NCBI RefSeq assembly: GCF_001969265.1
Contig: NZ_CP019304.1
Location: 1,798,001-1,862,000 of the forward strand
DNA length: 64,000 nt
Origin: Arthrobacter sp. QXT-31
GTDB taxonomy: Bacteria > Actinomycetota > Actinomycetes > Actinomycetales > Micrococcaceae
Reading direction: 5' to 3'
Part shown: piece after piece, positions 51,539 through 58,163 of the stretch
Layout of the letters: each line of letters opens with the position of its first letter
Position numbering within the stretch: position 1 is the stretch's first letter
Position numbers and translations under genes: made by a program
Notes under the pieces: generated by a model
Seen by the model: the letters and a program-made list of their open reading frames with translations, nothing else
Database searches by the model: none
What the model was told of the DNA's origin: nothing

Positions 51539-51730
51539 TTAATCCTGGCCGGCAGCGCTGCGCCGCCACACAGTGGGGACCCCGCGGAAGGCGGGAAACA
51601 CCTGTCCCTCAAAGAAGGCATGGGCCTCGTCCGGCGAGCCCGCGGGTGTCCACATTCCCGACGCCGGGCAGTGGGTTCCGGTGGAAGCTGAGGGCGTCTG
51701 GCGTTCCCGGAGCAGTGCGATGCGTTTCAT
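51539..51730 (-). CDS. Small CPxSG-x-W protein coupled to the MmyB-type regulator
   Basis: I cannot name this 63-residue protein. It reads MKRIALLRERQTPSASTGTH, then CPASGMWTP and a hydrophobic FFEGQVFPAFRG, with basic residues at the end. The C-P-x-S-G-x-W element resembles a half zinc-knuckle or a substrate lid, but this is only appearance. ATG at 51730 overlaps the stop of the regulator gene as ATGA, and the stop is directly followed by a strong terminator; both facts support it as a real gene. Confidence 0.55.
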   Translation of the reverse strand: MKRIALLRERQTPSASTGTHCPASGMWTPAGSPDEAHAFFEGQVFPAFRGVPTVWRRSAAGQD

Positions 51731-52707
51731 CGTTGAAGGTCATCCTTAGTTTTGGAGGGCGGGAGAAGTTCTCCCCCAAGGCTAGGAAAAGCGGCGCCGG
51801 GGCCCAATGGACGAATGGATAAAATACTCTGGTCCTGCTGGGCAGGGGTACAGGAGTTCCGGGTGTCCGCGCCAAGGCTGCCAAGCAGCGCCAGCGCATC
51901 CGCTGAAGGCGATCCCGGCTGGGCCGAATAGACGCGGAGCGTCTGGTCGGCGTCGTCCGGCAGCACCAGGTTTTCGAAGTTCAGTTCAAGGTCACCCACC
52001 TCGGGGTGGTGAAGGCGCACACTGCCCGCCGAACGGGTGGCCACCCGGTGCCCTGCCCACCACTGGCGGAAATGTTCACTCCGCACTGCCAGCTCCCCCA
52101 CGAGCTGGTTGGCCTGGGCGTCATTGGGATGCCTTCCGACGTCGAGCCGGAGGGCGCCTGCCGCCTCCGCCGTCACCGTCTTCCAGTCGAGGAACAGCTC
52201 CCGCGCCCGGGGGTCAAGGACCAGCCACCGGGTGAGGTTCCGCTCGGCAGACGGCAGCTGCGGGAAGTCCGCAAACAGCAGGAAGGCCATCCGGTTACCG
52301 GCCAGGACATCAGTCCTGCGCCCGAGGACAAGGGCTGGCACGTCGCCCACGGCGTCCAGGAGTTGCCGAAGCCCGGACCGGATCGCTTGGACGGGCAGGG
52401 GCGACCGCGACGACTCTGCGCAGTGCTGGATGAGGTTCATCATGTGGGCCTGTTCGCCGGCGTCGAGCCTGAGCGCCCGCGCCACTGAATCCAGGACGGC
52501 ACGCGACGGGTGGATGTTCCTGCCCTGTTCGAGCCTCGTGTAGTAATCCGTGCTGACGTCCGCCAGCCGGGCGATTTCCTCCCGCCGCAACCCGGGCACG
52601 CGCCTCGCGCCTGTGCTGCCAACGATGCCCACGTCCTCCGGTTTCAGCCGTGACCGCATTGCCCTCAGGAATTTGCCGAACTCGGCGCTCTGACCCATGG
52701 CCTCCAT
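51727..52707 (-). CDS. MmyB-like XRE-family transcriptional regulator
   Basis: The 326-residue protein has an N-terminal XRE HTH (ARRVPGLRREEIARLADVST, then DYYTRLEQGRNIHPS) and a C-terminal MmyB ligand domain (VLGRRTDVLAGNRMAFLLFADF, VLDPRARELFLDW, VRLHHPEVGDLELNFE). MmyB-type regulators bind fatty-acid-like ligands and usually control an adjacent oxidoreductase. Here the divergent target is probably the aldo/keto reductase at 52896. ATG at 52707; an ATG at 52698 is possible. The small gene at 51539 follows with an ATGA overlap. Confidence 0.88.
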   Translation of the reverse strand: MEAMGQSAEFGKFLRAMRSRLKPEDVGIVGSTGARRVPGLRREEIARLADVSTDYYTRLEQGRNIHPSRAVLDSVARALRLDAGEQAHMMNLIQHCAESSRSPLPVQAIRSGLRQLLDAVGDVPALVLGRRTDVLAGNRMAFLLFADFPQLPSAERNLTRWLVLDPRARELFLDWKTVTAEAAGALRLDVGRHPNDAQANQLVGELAVRSEHFRQWWAGHRVATRSAGSVRLHHPEVGDLELNFENLVLPDDADQTLRVYSAQPGSPSADALALLGSLGADTRNSCTPAQQDQSILSIRPLGPGAAFPSLGGELLPPSKTKDDLQR

Positions 52708-52743
52708 TGTGCCTGCCCCCGCGCACCGTTTCTACAACGTAGG

Positions 52744-52760
52744 TAGGACTGGTAATCCTA
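52744..52760. promoter_or_regulatory. Dyad between the MmyB gene and the first aldo/keto reductase
   Basis: TAGGA-CTGGTAA-TCCTA is an inverted repeat in the 188-base divergent gap. It is the best candidate operator for the MmyB-like protein; the arms are only 5 bases, so confidence is limited. Confidence 0.4.
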
Positions 52761-52895
52761 GGAAAAACAGGGAGAGCCATAGCTGCTGACTCCGGAGCCC
52801 GGGGTGCATAGGCTCGGAAGGAGCCCCGCGCCCCATCCTGGCGCCTGGCGTACCCAACATCACGGATTATCAAGCCGCACCATAAAGGAGAAGAC

Positions 52896-53783
52896 ATGCA
52901 GCAGACTCCCGAGCCCACAGTTCACGGGACGGGTACAGGTTCGGTCCCCCAGGCCCTTGAGATCCCGCAGGTCGTCCTCAACAACGGTGTTCCCATCCCG
53001 CAGCTGGGATTCGGTGTTTTCCAGGTACCCCCGGAGGAGACGCAGCGGATCGTCGAGGACGCCCTGGAAGCTGGCTACCGCCACATCGATACCGCGGCGG
53101 CCTACCGGAACGAGGCCGGGGTGGGCGCTGCGATTGCCGCATCCGGCATCCCGCGCGAGGAACTCTTCATCACCACCAAGCTGCGCAACGGCGAGCAGGC
53201 CAATACCCGGGAGGCGTTCGAGAACAGCCTAAAGGCGCTGGGGCTGGACTTCGTGGACCTGTACCTGATCCACTGGCCAGTGCCTTCCCAGGGCCTCTAC
53301 ACCCAGGCCTGGAAAACACTGGAAGAGATCCATGCCACCGGCCAGTCCCGGGCAATAGGCGTCTCAAACTTTCTGGACGAGCACCTTGACGCCGTCCTGG
53401 CCGACGCCGACATCGTCCCCGCGGTGAACCAGTTCGAGCTCCATCCGACCTTCCAGCAGGCCCCGCTGGCGGCCACGAGCCGTTCCCACGGGATTGCCGT
53501 TGAGGCCTACAGCCCGCTGGGCCAGGGTGCGGATCTGGACGCACCCTCGGTAACAGGCCTCGCAAAGGAACACGGCGCCACGCCCGCCCAGATCGTGCTC
53601 GCCTGGCACCTGGCAACCGGCAATATCGTTATTCCGAAGTCCGCCGACTCTGCACGGATGCGGGAGAACCTCGCGGCAGCAGCAATCCGGCTAACTGCGG
53701 AGGACGTGGAATCAATCAACGCGCTGGAGGCCGGATCCCGCATTGGCGCTGACCCTGCCGTGGCCGCGTTCTCCCAGCTCTGA
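52896..53783 (+). CDS. Aldo/keto reductase (2,5-diketo-D-gluconate reductase-like)
   Basis: The 295-residue TIM-barrel protein has the full catalytic set: GYRHIDTAAAYRNE (Asp and Tyr), LFITTKLRN (Lys) and LYLIHWPVP (His). VNQFELHPTFQQ and IVIPKSADSARMREN are the C-terminal NADPH-binding signatures. It reduces aldehydes or ketones with NADPH; the substrate is unknown. ATG at 52896 follows AAAGGAG. It is divergent from the MmyB regulator and is followed 37 bases later by a second reductase. Confidence 0.9.
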   Translation: MQQTPEPTVHGTGTGSVPQALEIPQVVLNNGVPIPQLGFGVFQVPPEETQRIVEDALEAGYRHIDTAAAYRNEAGVGAAIAASGIPREELFITTKLRNGEQANTREAFENSLKALGLDFVDLYLIHWPVPSQGLYTQAWKTLEEIHATGQSRAIGVSNFLDEHLDAVLADADIVPAVNQFELHPTFQQAPLAATSRSHGIAVEAYSPLGQGADLDAPSVTGLAKEHGATPAQIVLAWHLATGNIVIPKSADSARMRENLAAAAIRLTAEDVESINALEAGSRIGADPAVAAFSQL

Positions 53784-53820
53784 CCCCGCTTCCCGGCTCC
53801 AGCGAAAGGACGAACCATCC

Positions 53821-54792
53821 ATGGAGTACACCCATCTGGGCCGTTCCGGCCTCAAGGTTTCCCGGCTTTGCCTCGGCACCATGAACTTCGGCCCGCAAAC
53901 CGAGGAATCCGAAGCGCACGCAATCATGGACTCCGCCCAGGAGTCCGGCATCAATTTCTTCGACACCGCCAACGTGTACGGCGGGTCGGACCATCGCGGC
54001 TGGACAGAGGAGATCATTGGCCGCTGGTTTGGGAAGGGCGGCGAGCGCCGGGAACGCACGGTGCTGGCCACCAAGCTCTACGGCACCATGACAGACCGGC
54101 CGAACGAGTCAAAGCTGTCCGCGCTGAACATCCGGCGCGCCCTCGATGCCAGCCTGAAGCGTCTGCAGACGGATTACATCGACGTCTACCAGTTCCACCA
54201 CGTTGACCGGAACACGCCGTGGGACGAGATCTGGCAGGCCGTTGAAGTGGCCATCCAGCAGGGCAAGATCCTGTACTCGGGCAGCAGCAATTTCGCTGGT
54301 TGGCACCTGGCGCAGGCGCAGGAAGCCGCCGCCCGCCGCAACTACACCGGCCTTGTCAGTGAGCAGTCGATCTACAACCTGCTGACCCGGAACATTGAAC
54401 TGGAGGTCATTCCCGCGGCCCAGCAATACGGGATCGGGATCATCCCCTGGTCGCCGCTGCACGGCGGGCTCTTGGGCGGGGTGCTCAAAAAGGAGCACGA
54501 CGGCGTGCGGCGGCTGGCCGGGCGGGCAGCGGAAACGCTGGAAAAGCACCGCGACCAGATCCTGGAGTACGAGGACTTCGCCGGGGAGCTCGGCCATGAA
54601 CCCGGCGACGTTGCACTCGCGTGGCTGCTACAGCAGCCCGGGATTACCGCACCCATCGTCGGTCCCCGCACGCAGGAACAGCTCGGCGCCGCCATCCGGG
54701 CTTTGGACGTGACACTGAACGATGATGCGCTCAAGCGCCTGGATGGCATTTTCCCCGGCCACCGCACCGCTCCGGAGGACTACGCCTGGTAA
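53821..54792 (+). CDS. Aldo/keto reductase (YajO/potassium-channel beta-like)
   Basis: This 323-residue reductase belongs to the longer AKR group. LGRSGLKVSRLCLGTMNFG opens the barrel, NFFDTANVYGG supplies Asp and Tyr, LATKLYG the Lys and YQFHHVDRN the His. Its end reads APIVGPRTQEQLGAAIRALD, the NADPH loop of this group. ATG at 53821 has GAAAGGAC upstream; the open frame from 53743 overlaps the previous gene. It probably shares the transcript of the 52896 gene. Confidence 0.9.
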   Translation: MEYTHLGRSGLKVSRLCLGTMNFGPQTEESEAHAIMDSAQESGINFFDTANVYGGSDHRGWTEEIIGRWFGKGGERRERTVLATKLYGTMTDRPNESKLSALNIRRALDASLKRLQTDYIDVYQFHHVDRNTPWDEIWQAVEVAIQQGKILYSGSSNFAGWHLAQAQEAAARRNYTGLVSEQSIYNLLTRNIELEVIPAAQQYGIGIIPWSPLHGGLLGGVLKKEHDGVRRLAGRAAETLEKHRDQILEYEDFAGELGHEPGDVALAWLLQQPGITAPIVGPRTQEQLGAAIRALDVTLNDDALKRLDGIFPGHRTAPEDYAW

Positions 54793-54829
54793 CCCGGGCC
54801 GCTTTCTGCCGGGCCCCGGAGTCGCCTGC

Positions 54830-55039
54830 TTAACGGGCGGGCGGCCGCTGGGGATCCTCCAGGGCAGGCTCGTCAGGCTCGCCGTCACGGCCGGTGGGTG
54901 GCCCCGGCTTGTCCTGGGGAGGAACTGCGGGTGCTTCCAGGGGCGGGTCCTCGTTGGGGTCGAACGGAAAGCCTGCGGGTGAATCATTTTCAGGCTGGTC
55001 CGGCGGATTCTGCTCCGGATCGGCGGGCGTCTCGCTCAT
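54830..55039 (-). CDS. Small acidic proline-rich protein
   Basis: A 69-residue low-complexity protein, rich in Pro, Asp and Glu (PFDPNEDPPLEAPAVPPQD), with no hydrophobic core and no recognised domain; it should be disordered. AAAGGATC before the ATG at 55039 supports translation. It lies convergent to the second reductase. Confidence 0.55.
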   Translation of the reverse strand: MSETPADPEQNPPDQPENDSPAGFPFDPNEDPPLEAPAVPPQDKPGPPTGRDGEPDEPALEDPQRPPAR

Positions 55040-55082
55040 GGTTTAGATCCTTTGCTGTCTCGGAGTAACTGCTGGACGGAAA

Positions 55083-55104
55083 GGCCCGTGCTCCCGCACG
55101 GGCC
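55083..55104 (-). terminator. Hairpin terminator of the CDP-alcohol phosphatidyltransferase gene
   Basis: GGCCCGTGC and GCACGGGCC form a perfect 9-base stem with a 4-base loop, followed on the minus strand by TTT. It lies about 105 bases after the minus-strand stop at 55209. Confidence 0.8.
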
Positions 55105-55208
55105 CGCTCCAAGCATTACCAGCGGCAGTCAACGTAAGTCCATAGTCACCAGGCTCCGCGGCGGGCGCCGACGCCGTTAGGCGGGGCAGTCGCTTCTGCA
55201 GGTGCCCC

Positions 55209-55955
55209 TCAGTTCACCATTTCGGTGCTGGAGTGCCGGCCGGTCCTCTTGCCGTCGCTTTGCTCCAGTTCCACGACGTCCCGGCCAAACGAAGCAGCCA
55301 AAGCCACCAGCGCCAGGACAACAGCGGCCATGCCGATTCCACCGGGTACGCCGGGCGTTAGTGCCAACAGCAAGGCGAACGGCTGAAAAGCGCCGATAAG
55401 CTTACGCAGCCTCTTCACAGGCAGCGTCCGCTTTAGTTCAGGCCGGAACCATCCGGCGACGACGAATGCGTACCACATCAGCCCGATGGCCAGGACCCAC
55501 GGGCCCACGGCGGGAACAGCCGCACAGGAGAGCACGAGGACAAGGGCCGCATCAGTCTGGACATCCAGCCGGCCTCCCGCCGGGTTCGCGCACTCCAGCC
55601 GCCGTGCAACGGTCCCGTCAACCGCATCAAGAACGAATGCTGCCGCTCCCAGCACCACCAGCGGCATGCCGGGAGCGGTTCCGGTGAGCAGGGCGGGAAC
55701 GGTTGTCGCCGCACAGCACGCCACCAGGACGGCGCGAAGCAGGGTAACGCGGTCCGCAGCCGTGGTCAGCAGCGGCCTGCGATTGAAAACGGAGGCCGCG
55801 GCATTTGCCATCACAACAAATCCGGCGCCCAACGCGGCGAGGAAATACGCTGTTTCAGCTTGGGCAGCGGTCAGGATCCAACTCCCGGACACAAGGAAAC
55901 AAGCCATGGCAACGGCAACGTCCACCACAGCGCGCCTACTGAGCAAGACCTGCAT
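55209..55955 (-). CDS. CDP-alcohol phosphatidyltransferase
   Basis: The 248-residue membrane protein contains the family motif D-A-V-D-G-T-V-A-R with the downstream G-x-x-x-D-x-x-x-D (GGRLDVQTDAALV), where the aspartates bind metal and attack the CDP-alcohol. Six hydrophobic helices are visible. Members join CDP-diacylglycerol or similar to an alcohol such as inositol or glycerol phosphate; the alcohol is unknown here. ATG at 55955 has AAGGAGG with a short spacer; the frame from 56078 would overlap the divergent reductase start. Confidence 0.87.
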   Translation of the reverse strand: MQVLLSRRAVVDVAVAMACFLVSGSWILTAAQAETAYFLAALGAGFVVMANAAASVFNRRPLLTTAADRVTLLRAVLVACCAATTVPALLTGTAPGMPLVVLGAAAFVLDAVDGTVARRLECANPAGGRLDVQTDAALVLVLSCAAVPAVGPWVLAIGLMWYAFVVAGWFRPELKRTLPVKRLRKLIGAFQPFALLLALTPGVPGGIGMAAVVLALVALAASFGRDVVELEQSDGKRTGRHSSTEMVN

Positions 55956-56069
55956 GTGCCTCCTTGCGCTCATGGCAACAACAGGAGGCCCATTGGCATT
56001 CCCGACCTGACCTCGGGAGATAGCAAACGGGTCTGGGCAAACTGGCCCCGATAGGAAAGACTCTTCGGC

Positions 56070-56900
56070 ATGGTACAAGCACCATTAATCGGGCTGAACG
56101 ACGGCAACCGGATTCCCCAAATCGGCCTGGGCACCTGGCCGCTGAATGACCGGGAGGTGAGTGACGCCGTCGTACGCGCTGCGGAAGCCGGGTACCGGCA
56201 TATCGATACTGCCGTGCGATACCGCAACGAGGCCGGCGTCGGATCCGGTATCCGGGCCAGCGGCCTGGATCGGAGCGAGTTCTTCATCACCACCAAGCTG
56301 GACGGGGAGTTTCAGGGTGGAGACCAGGCCATAGCCGGCCTGGAAGGTTCCCTGAAACGCCTGAACCTGGACTACGTGGACTTGCTCCTGATCCACTGGC
56401 CACTCCCCCGCCGCGGAGAATTCATCTCCACATGGAAAACTTTTGAGCGGCTGCAAAGGGAAGGAAAGGTCCGCTCGATCGGCGTCTCGAACTTCAAGCC
56501 AGCCCACCTGGAAGAACTGATGTGGGAGACGGATGTTGTGCCGGCCGTGAACCAGATCCAGCTCAACCCCTCGATAACCCGCTCCGCCGACTGCATCTAC
56601 AACGAGCGGCATGGGATCGCCACAGAATCGTACAGCCCCCTGGGGGCGGGATCTGGGCTGCTGTCGGCCCCTGTACTGGCCAGAATCGCCGGCAAACACG
56701 GGCGGACAGTGAGCCAGGTGGTGCTGCGCTGGCACGTCCAGCAGGGTCTCGTAGCCATCCCCAAATCAGCTGACCCCCAGCGGATGAAGGAGAACATTGA
56801 TGTCTTCGACTTTGCCTTGGATGACGAAGACCTGACCGCCATCAGCACCCTCGATGAAGGCCCCGAGGCGGGTGTGAATTCGGACGTCCAGGGCCATTGA
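56070..56900 (+). CDS. Aldo/keto reductase (third of the cluster)
   Basis: The 276-residue protein has GYRHIDTAVRYRNEAG, FFITTKLDGE and LLLIHWPLP, the Asp, Tyr, Lys and His tetrad, and VAIPKSADPQRMKEN for NADPH. It is close in sequence to the 52896 reductase (short AKR5-like group) and may be an older duplicate. ATG at 56070 follows AGGAAAG at a rather long distance. It is divergent from the CDP-alcohol phosphatidyltransferase gene, with a gap of about 115 bases. Confidence 0.9.
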   Translation: MVQAPLIGLNDGNRIPQIGLGTWPLNDREVSDAVVRAAEAGYRHIDTAVRYRNEAGVGSGIRASGLDRSEFFITTKLDGEFQGGDQAIAGLEGSLKRLNLDYVDLLLIHWPLPRRGEFISTWKTFERLQREGKVRSIGVSNFKPAHLEELMWETDVVPAVNQIQLNPSITRSADCIYNERHGIATESYSPLGAGSGLLSAPVLARIAGKHGRTVSQVVLRWHVQQGLVAIPKSADPQRMKENIDVFDFALDDEDLTAISTLDEGPEAGVNSDVQGH

Positions 56901-57056
56901 AGAATAGCTCCGGACGCGGGCTTACCGCGGATCCTCCCCGCGGGGCGGCTGGAAGCCGACTGGCAATAAAATAGTAAGCATGATTAGTATTGAGCAGAAG
57001 GACGAAGCGTACCCGGCAACCCGGGTAACTCCTTTAGATGAAGAAGGAACGATAAA

Positions 57057-57320
57057 ATGGGTTTTTTCGCATTTCTGATTCTTGGCCTTATTGCCGGAGC
57101 CATCGCTAAGGCCATCCTCCCCGGCCGGCAGGGCGGCGGCATTTTCATCACGCTGCTGCTCGGTGTGGTGGGCGCTATTCTCGGCGGCTTCATCGGCAGC
57201 GCGCTCTTTGGCGTGGGCGTCAACGAGTTCTTCTCGCTGTCCACATGGCTGCTGGCGATCGGCGGCGCTCTGATTGTCCTGCTGGTCTACGGCATGATTA
57301 CCAAGCGCACCGCACGCTAG
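57057..57320 (+). CDS. GlsB/YeaQ/YmgE family stress membrane protein
   Basis: An 87-residue protein with three membrane helices (FFAFLILGLIAGAIAKAIL, FITLLLGVVGAILGGFIG, LLAIGGALIVLLVYGMI) and a G-x-x-G pattern, the hallmark of the transglycosylase-associated GlsB/YeaQ family. These are general-stress inner-membrane proteins of unclear function. ATG at 57057 follows GAAGGAAC. A terminator lies just beyond the stop. Confidence 0.9.
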   Translation: MGFFAFLILGLIAGAIAKAILPGRQGGGIFITLLLGVVGAILGGFIGSALFGVGVNEFFSLSTWLLAIGGALIVLLVYGMITKRTAR

Positions 57321-57332
57321 ACGGAGCAGTGC

Positions 57333-57368
57333 GGAAACCGGCTCCGGGAACCTCCGGGGCCGGTTTCC
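57333..57368 (+). terminator. Hairpin between the GlsB-like and YtxH-like genes
   Basis: GGAAACCGGCTCCGG and its near-complement CCGGGGCCGGTTTCC form a 15-base stem with one mismatch and a 6-base loop. There is no T-run, so termination may be partial. Confidence 0.65.
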
Positions 57369-57434
57369 CACCCCCATGGCCCGTACGGGCTGAACCAAAA
57401 CCGAACAGATCCCCCTAAAGAGCAGGAGATCATC

Positions 57435-57848
57435 ATGAAATCCAAACTTCTCTTCGGCGCCGGAATCGCTGCAGGCTATGTGCTCGGATCGAGGTCCGGC
57501 CGGGCAGCGTACGACAAGCTCAAAGCACGGGCCGCAGGAATCTGGGACAGCAAGCCGGTCCAGGACAAGGTCACGGCAGCTACTGAAGCGGTCAAGGAAA
57601 AGGCCCCGGAGGTCGGGGACCAGCTGGCGGAAGCCGCGCGCCGGGCGGGAACCGTTCTCGGCTCGGCCATGCACCGCGACACACACTCTGATGCTGCTTC
57701 AAGTGGTTCTGCGTCTGCCGGCACTTCTGCGGACAGCTCGCACGTGCCGGCCCACAGCACGCATCCGGAAACGGTGAACCTGGGGACCTCCGACGTGGAG
57801 ACCGGTCAGGCCGGTGCCACCACCAACGTGAATCCGAATAAACAGTAG
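57435..57848 (+). CDS. YtxH-like/small envelope protein
   Basis: The 137-residue protein has a short N-terminal hydrophobic glycine segment (LLFGAGIAAGYVLGSRSGRAA), a helical Ala/Lys-rich middle (ATEAVKEKAPEVGDQLAEAA) typical of the YtxH/apolipophorin-like group, and a Ser/Thr/His-rich tail. It could be membrane-anchored with a coiled-coil body. Function unknown; GlsB-like and YtxH-like genes often co-occur in stress regulons. ATG at 57435 follows AGCAGGAG. Confidence 0.78.
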   Translation: MKSKLLFGAGIAAGYVLGSRSGRAAYDKLKARAAGIWDSKPVQDKVTAATEAVKEKAPEVGDQLAEAARRAGTVLGSAMHRDTHSDAASSGSASAGTSADSSHVPAHSTHPETVNLGTSDVETGQAGATTNVNPNKQ

Positions 57849-57898
57849 CTTCGGCTGCTGAAGCCTGCATCCAAGGCGGTGTGGGCAACAAGCAAAAA

Positions 57899-57916
57899 TG
57901 TCAGCCCCCTCTGACA
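57899..57916. promoter_or_regulatory. First TGTCAG-N6-CTGACA palindrome
   Basis: TGTCAGCCCCCTCTGACA lies 10 bases before the GTG of a truncated copy of the HNH gene's 5' end. CAATCT (57915-57920) could be a -10 6 bases from that start. Confidence 0.65.
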
Positions 57917-57926
57917 ATCTTTTCCT

Positions 57927-58151
57927 GTGGAAGCTATCGGGGGAAATGCAGGCAGCGTCTCAGGCCGGGCAGCAGTGCCCGGCCTGAGTGCTGCCCCAAT
58001 GCGCAGCGTCCACGCTTCCGGGCGTCCGGCTTTAGCCGGAACCGGCACCGCCGTTGCGGACACATCTTCGTCCGACGGCGGTGCTGCCGCCTCCCCTGAC
58101 TTGAAGGCAAGCGTGGCCACGATCACGGCCTTAAATGTCAGTCCCCGCTGA
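57927..58151 (+). pseudogene. Truncated duplicate of the DUF222-HNH gene 5' end
   Basis: GTG at 57927 reads 74 residues beginning with MEAIGG, followed by VPGLSAAPMRSV, TSSSDGGAA and SPDLKAS. These correspond to MEAIGE, VSGLNAAAPLRG, EGTSDGGAA and TADLRAG in the full gene at 58164, in the same order. It stops inside the second copy of the upstream palindrome. The region therefore looks like a partial tandem duplication with a 237-base period that has since diverged. It may still be a short expressed peptide. Confidence 0.6.
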
Positions 58152-58153
58152 CA
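58136..58153. promoter_or_regulatory. Second TGTCAG-N6-CTGACA palindrome
   Basis: TGTCAGTCCCCGCTGACA stands 10 bases before the ATG of the HNH gene, the same spacing as in the first copy. CAATCT at 58152-58157 fits a -10 for a leaderless transcript; no ribosome site is present. The palindrome would then lie in the promoter spacer. Confidence 0.65.
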
Positions 58154-58163
58154 ATCTAGACCT

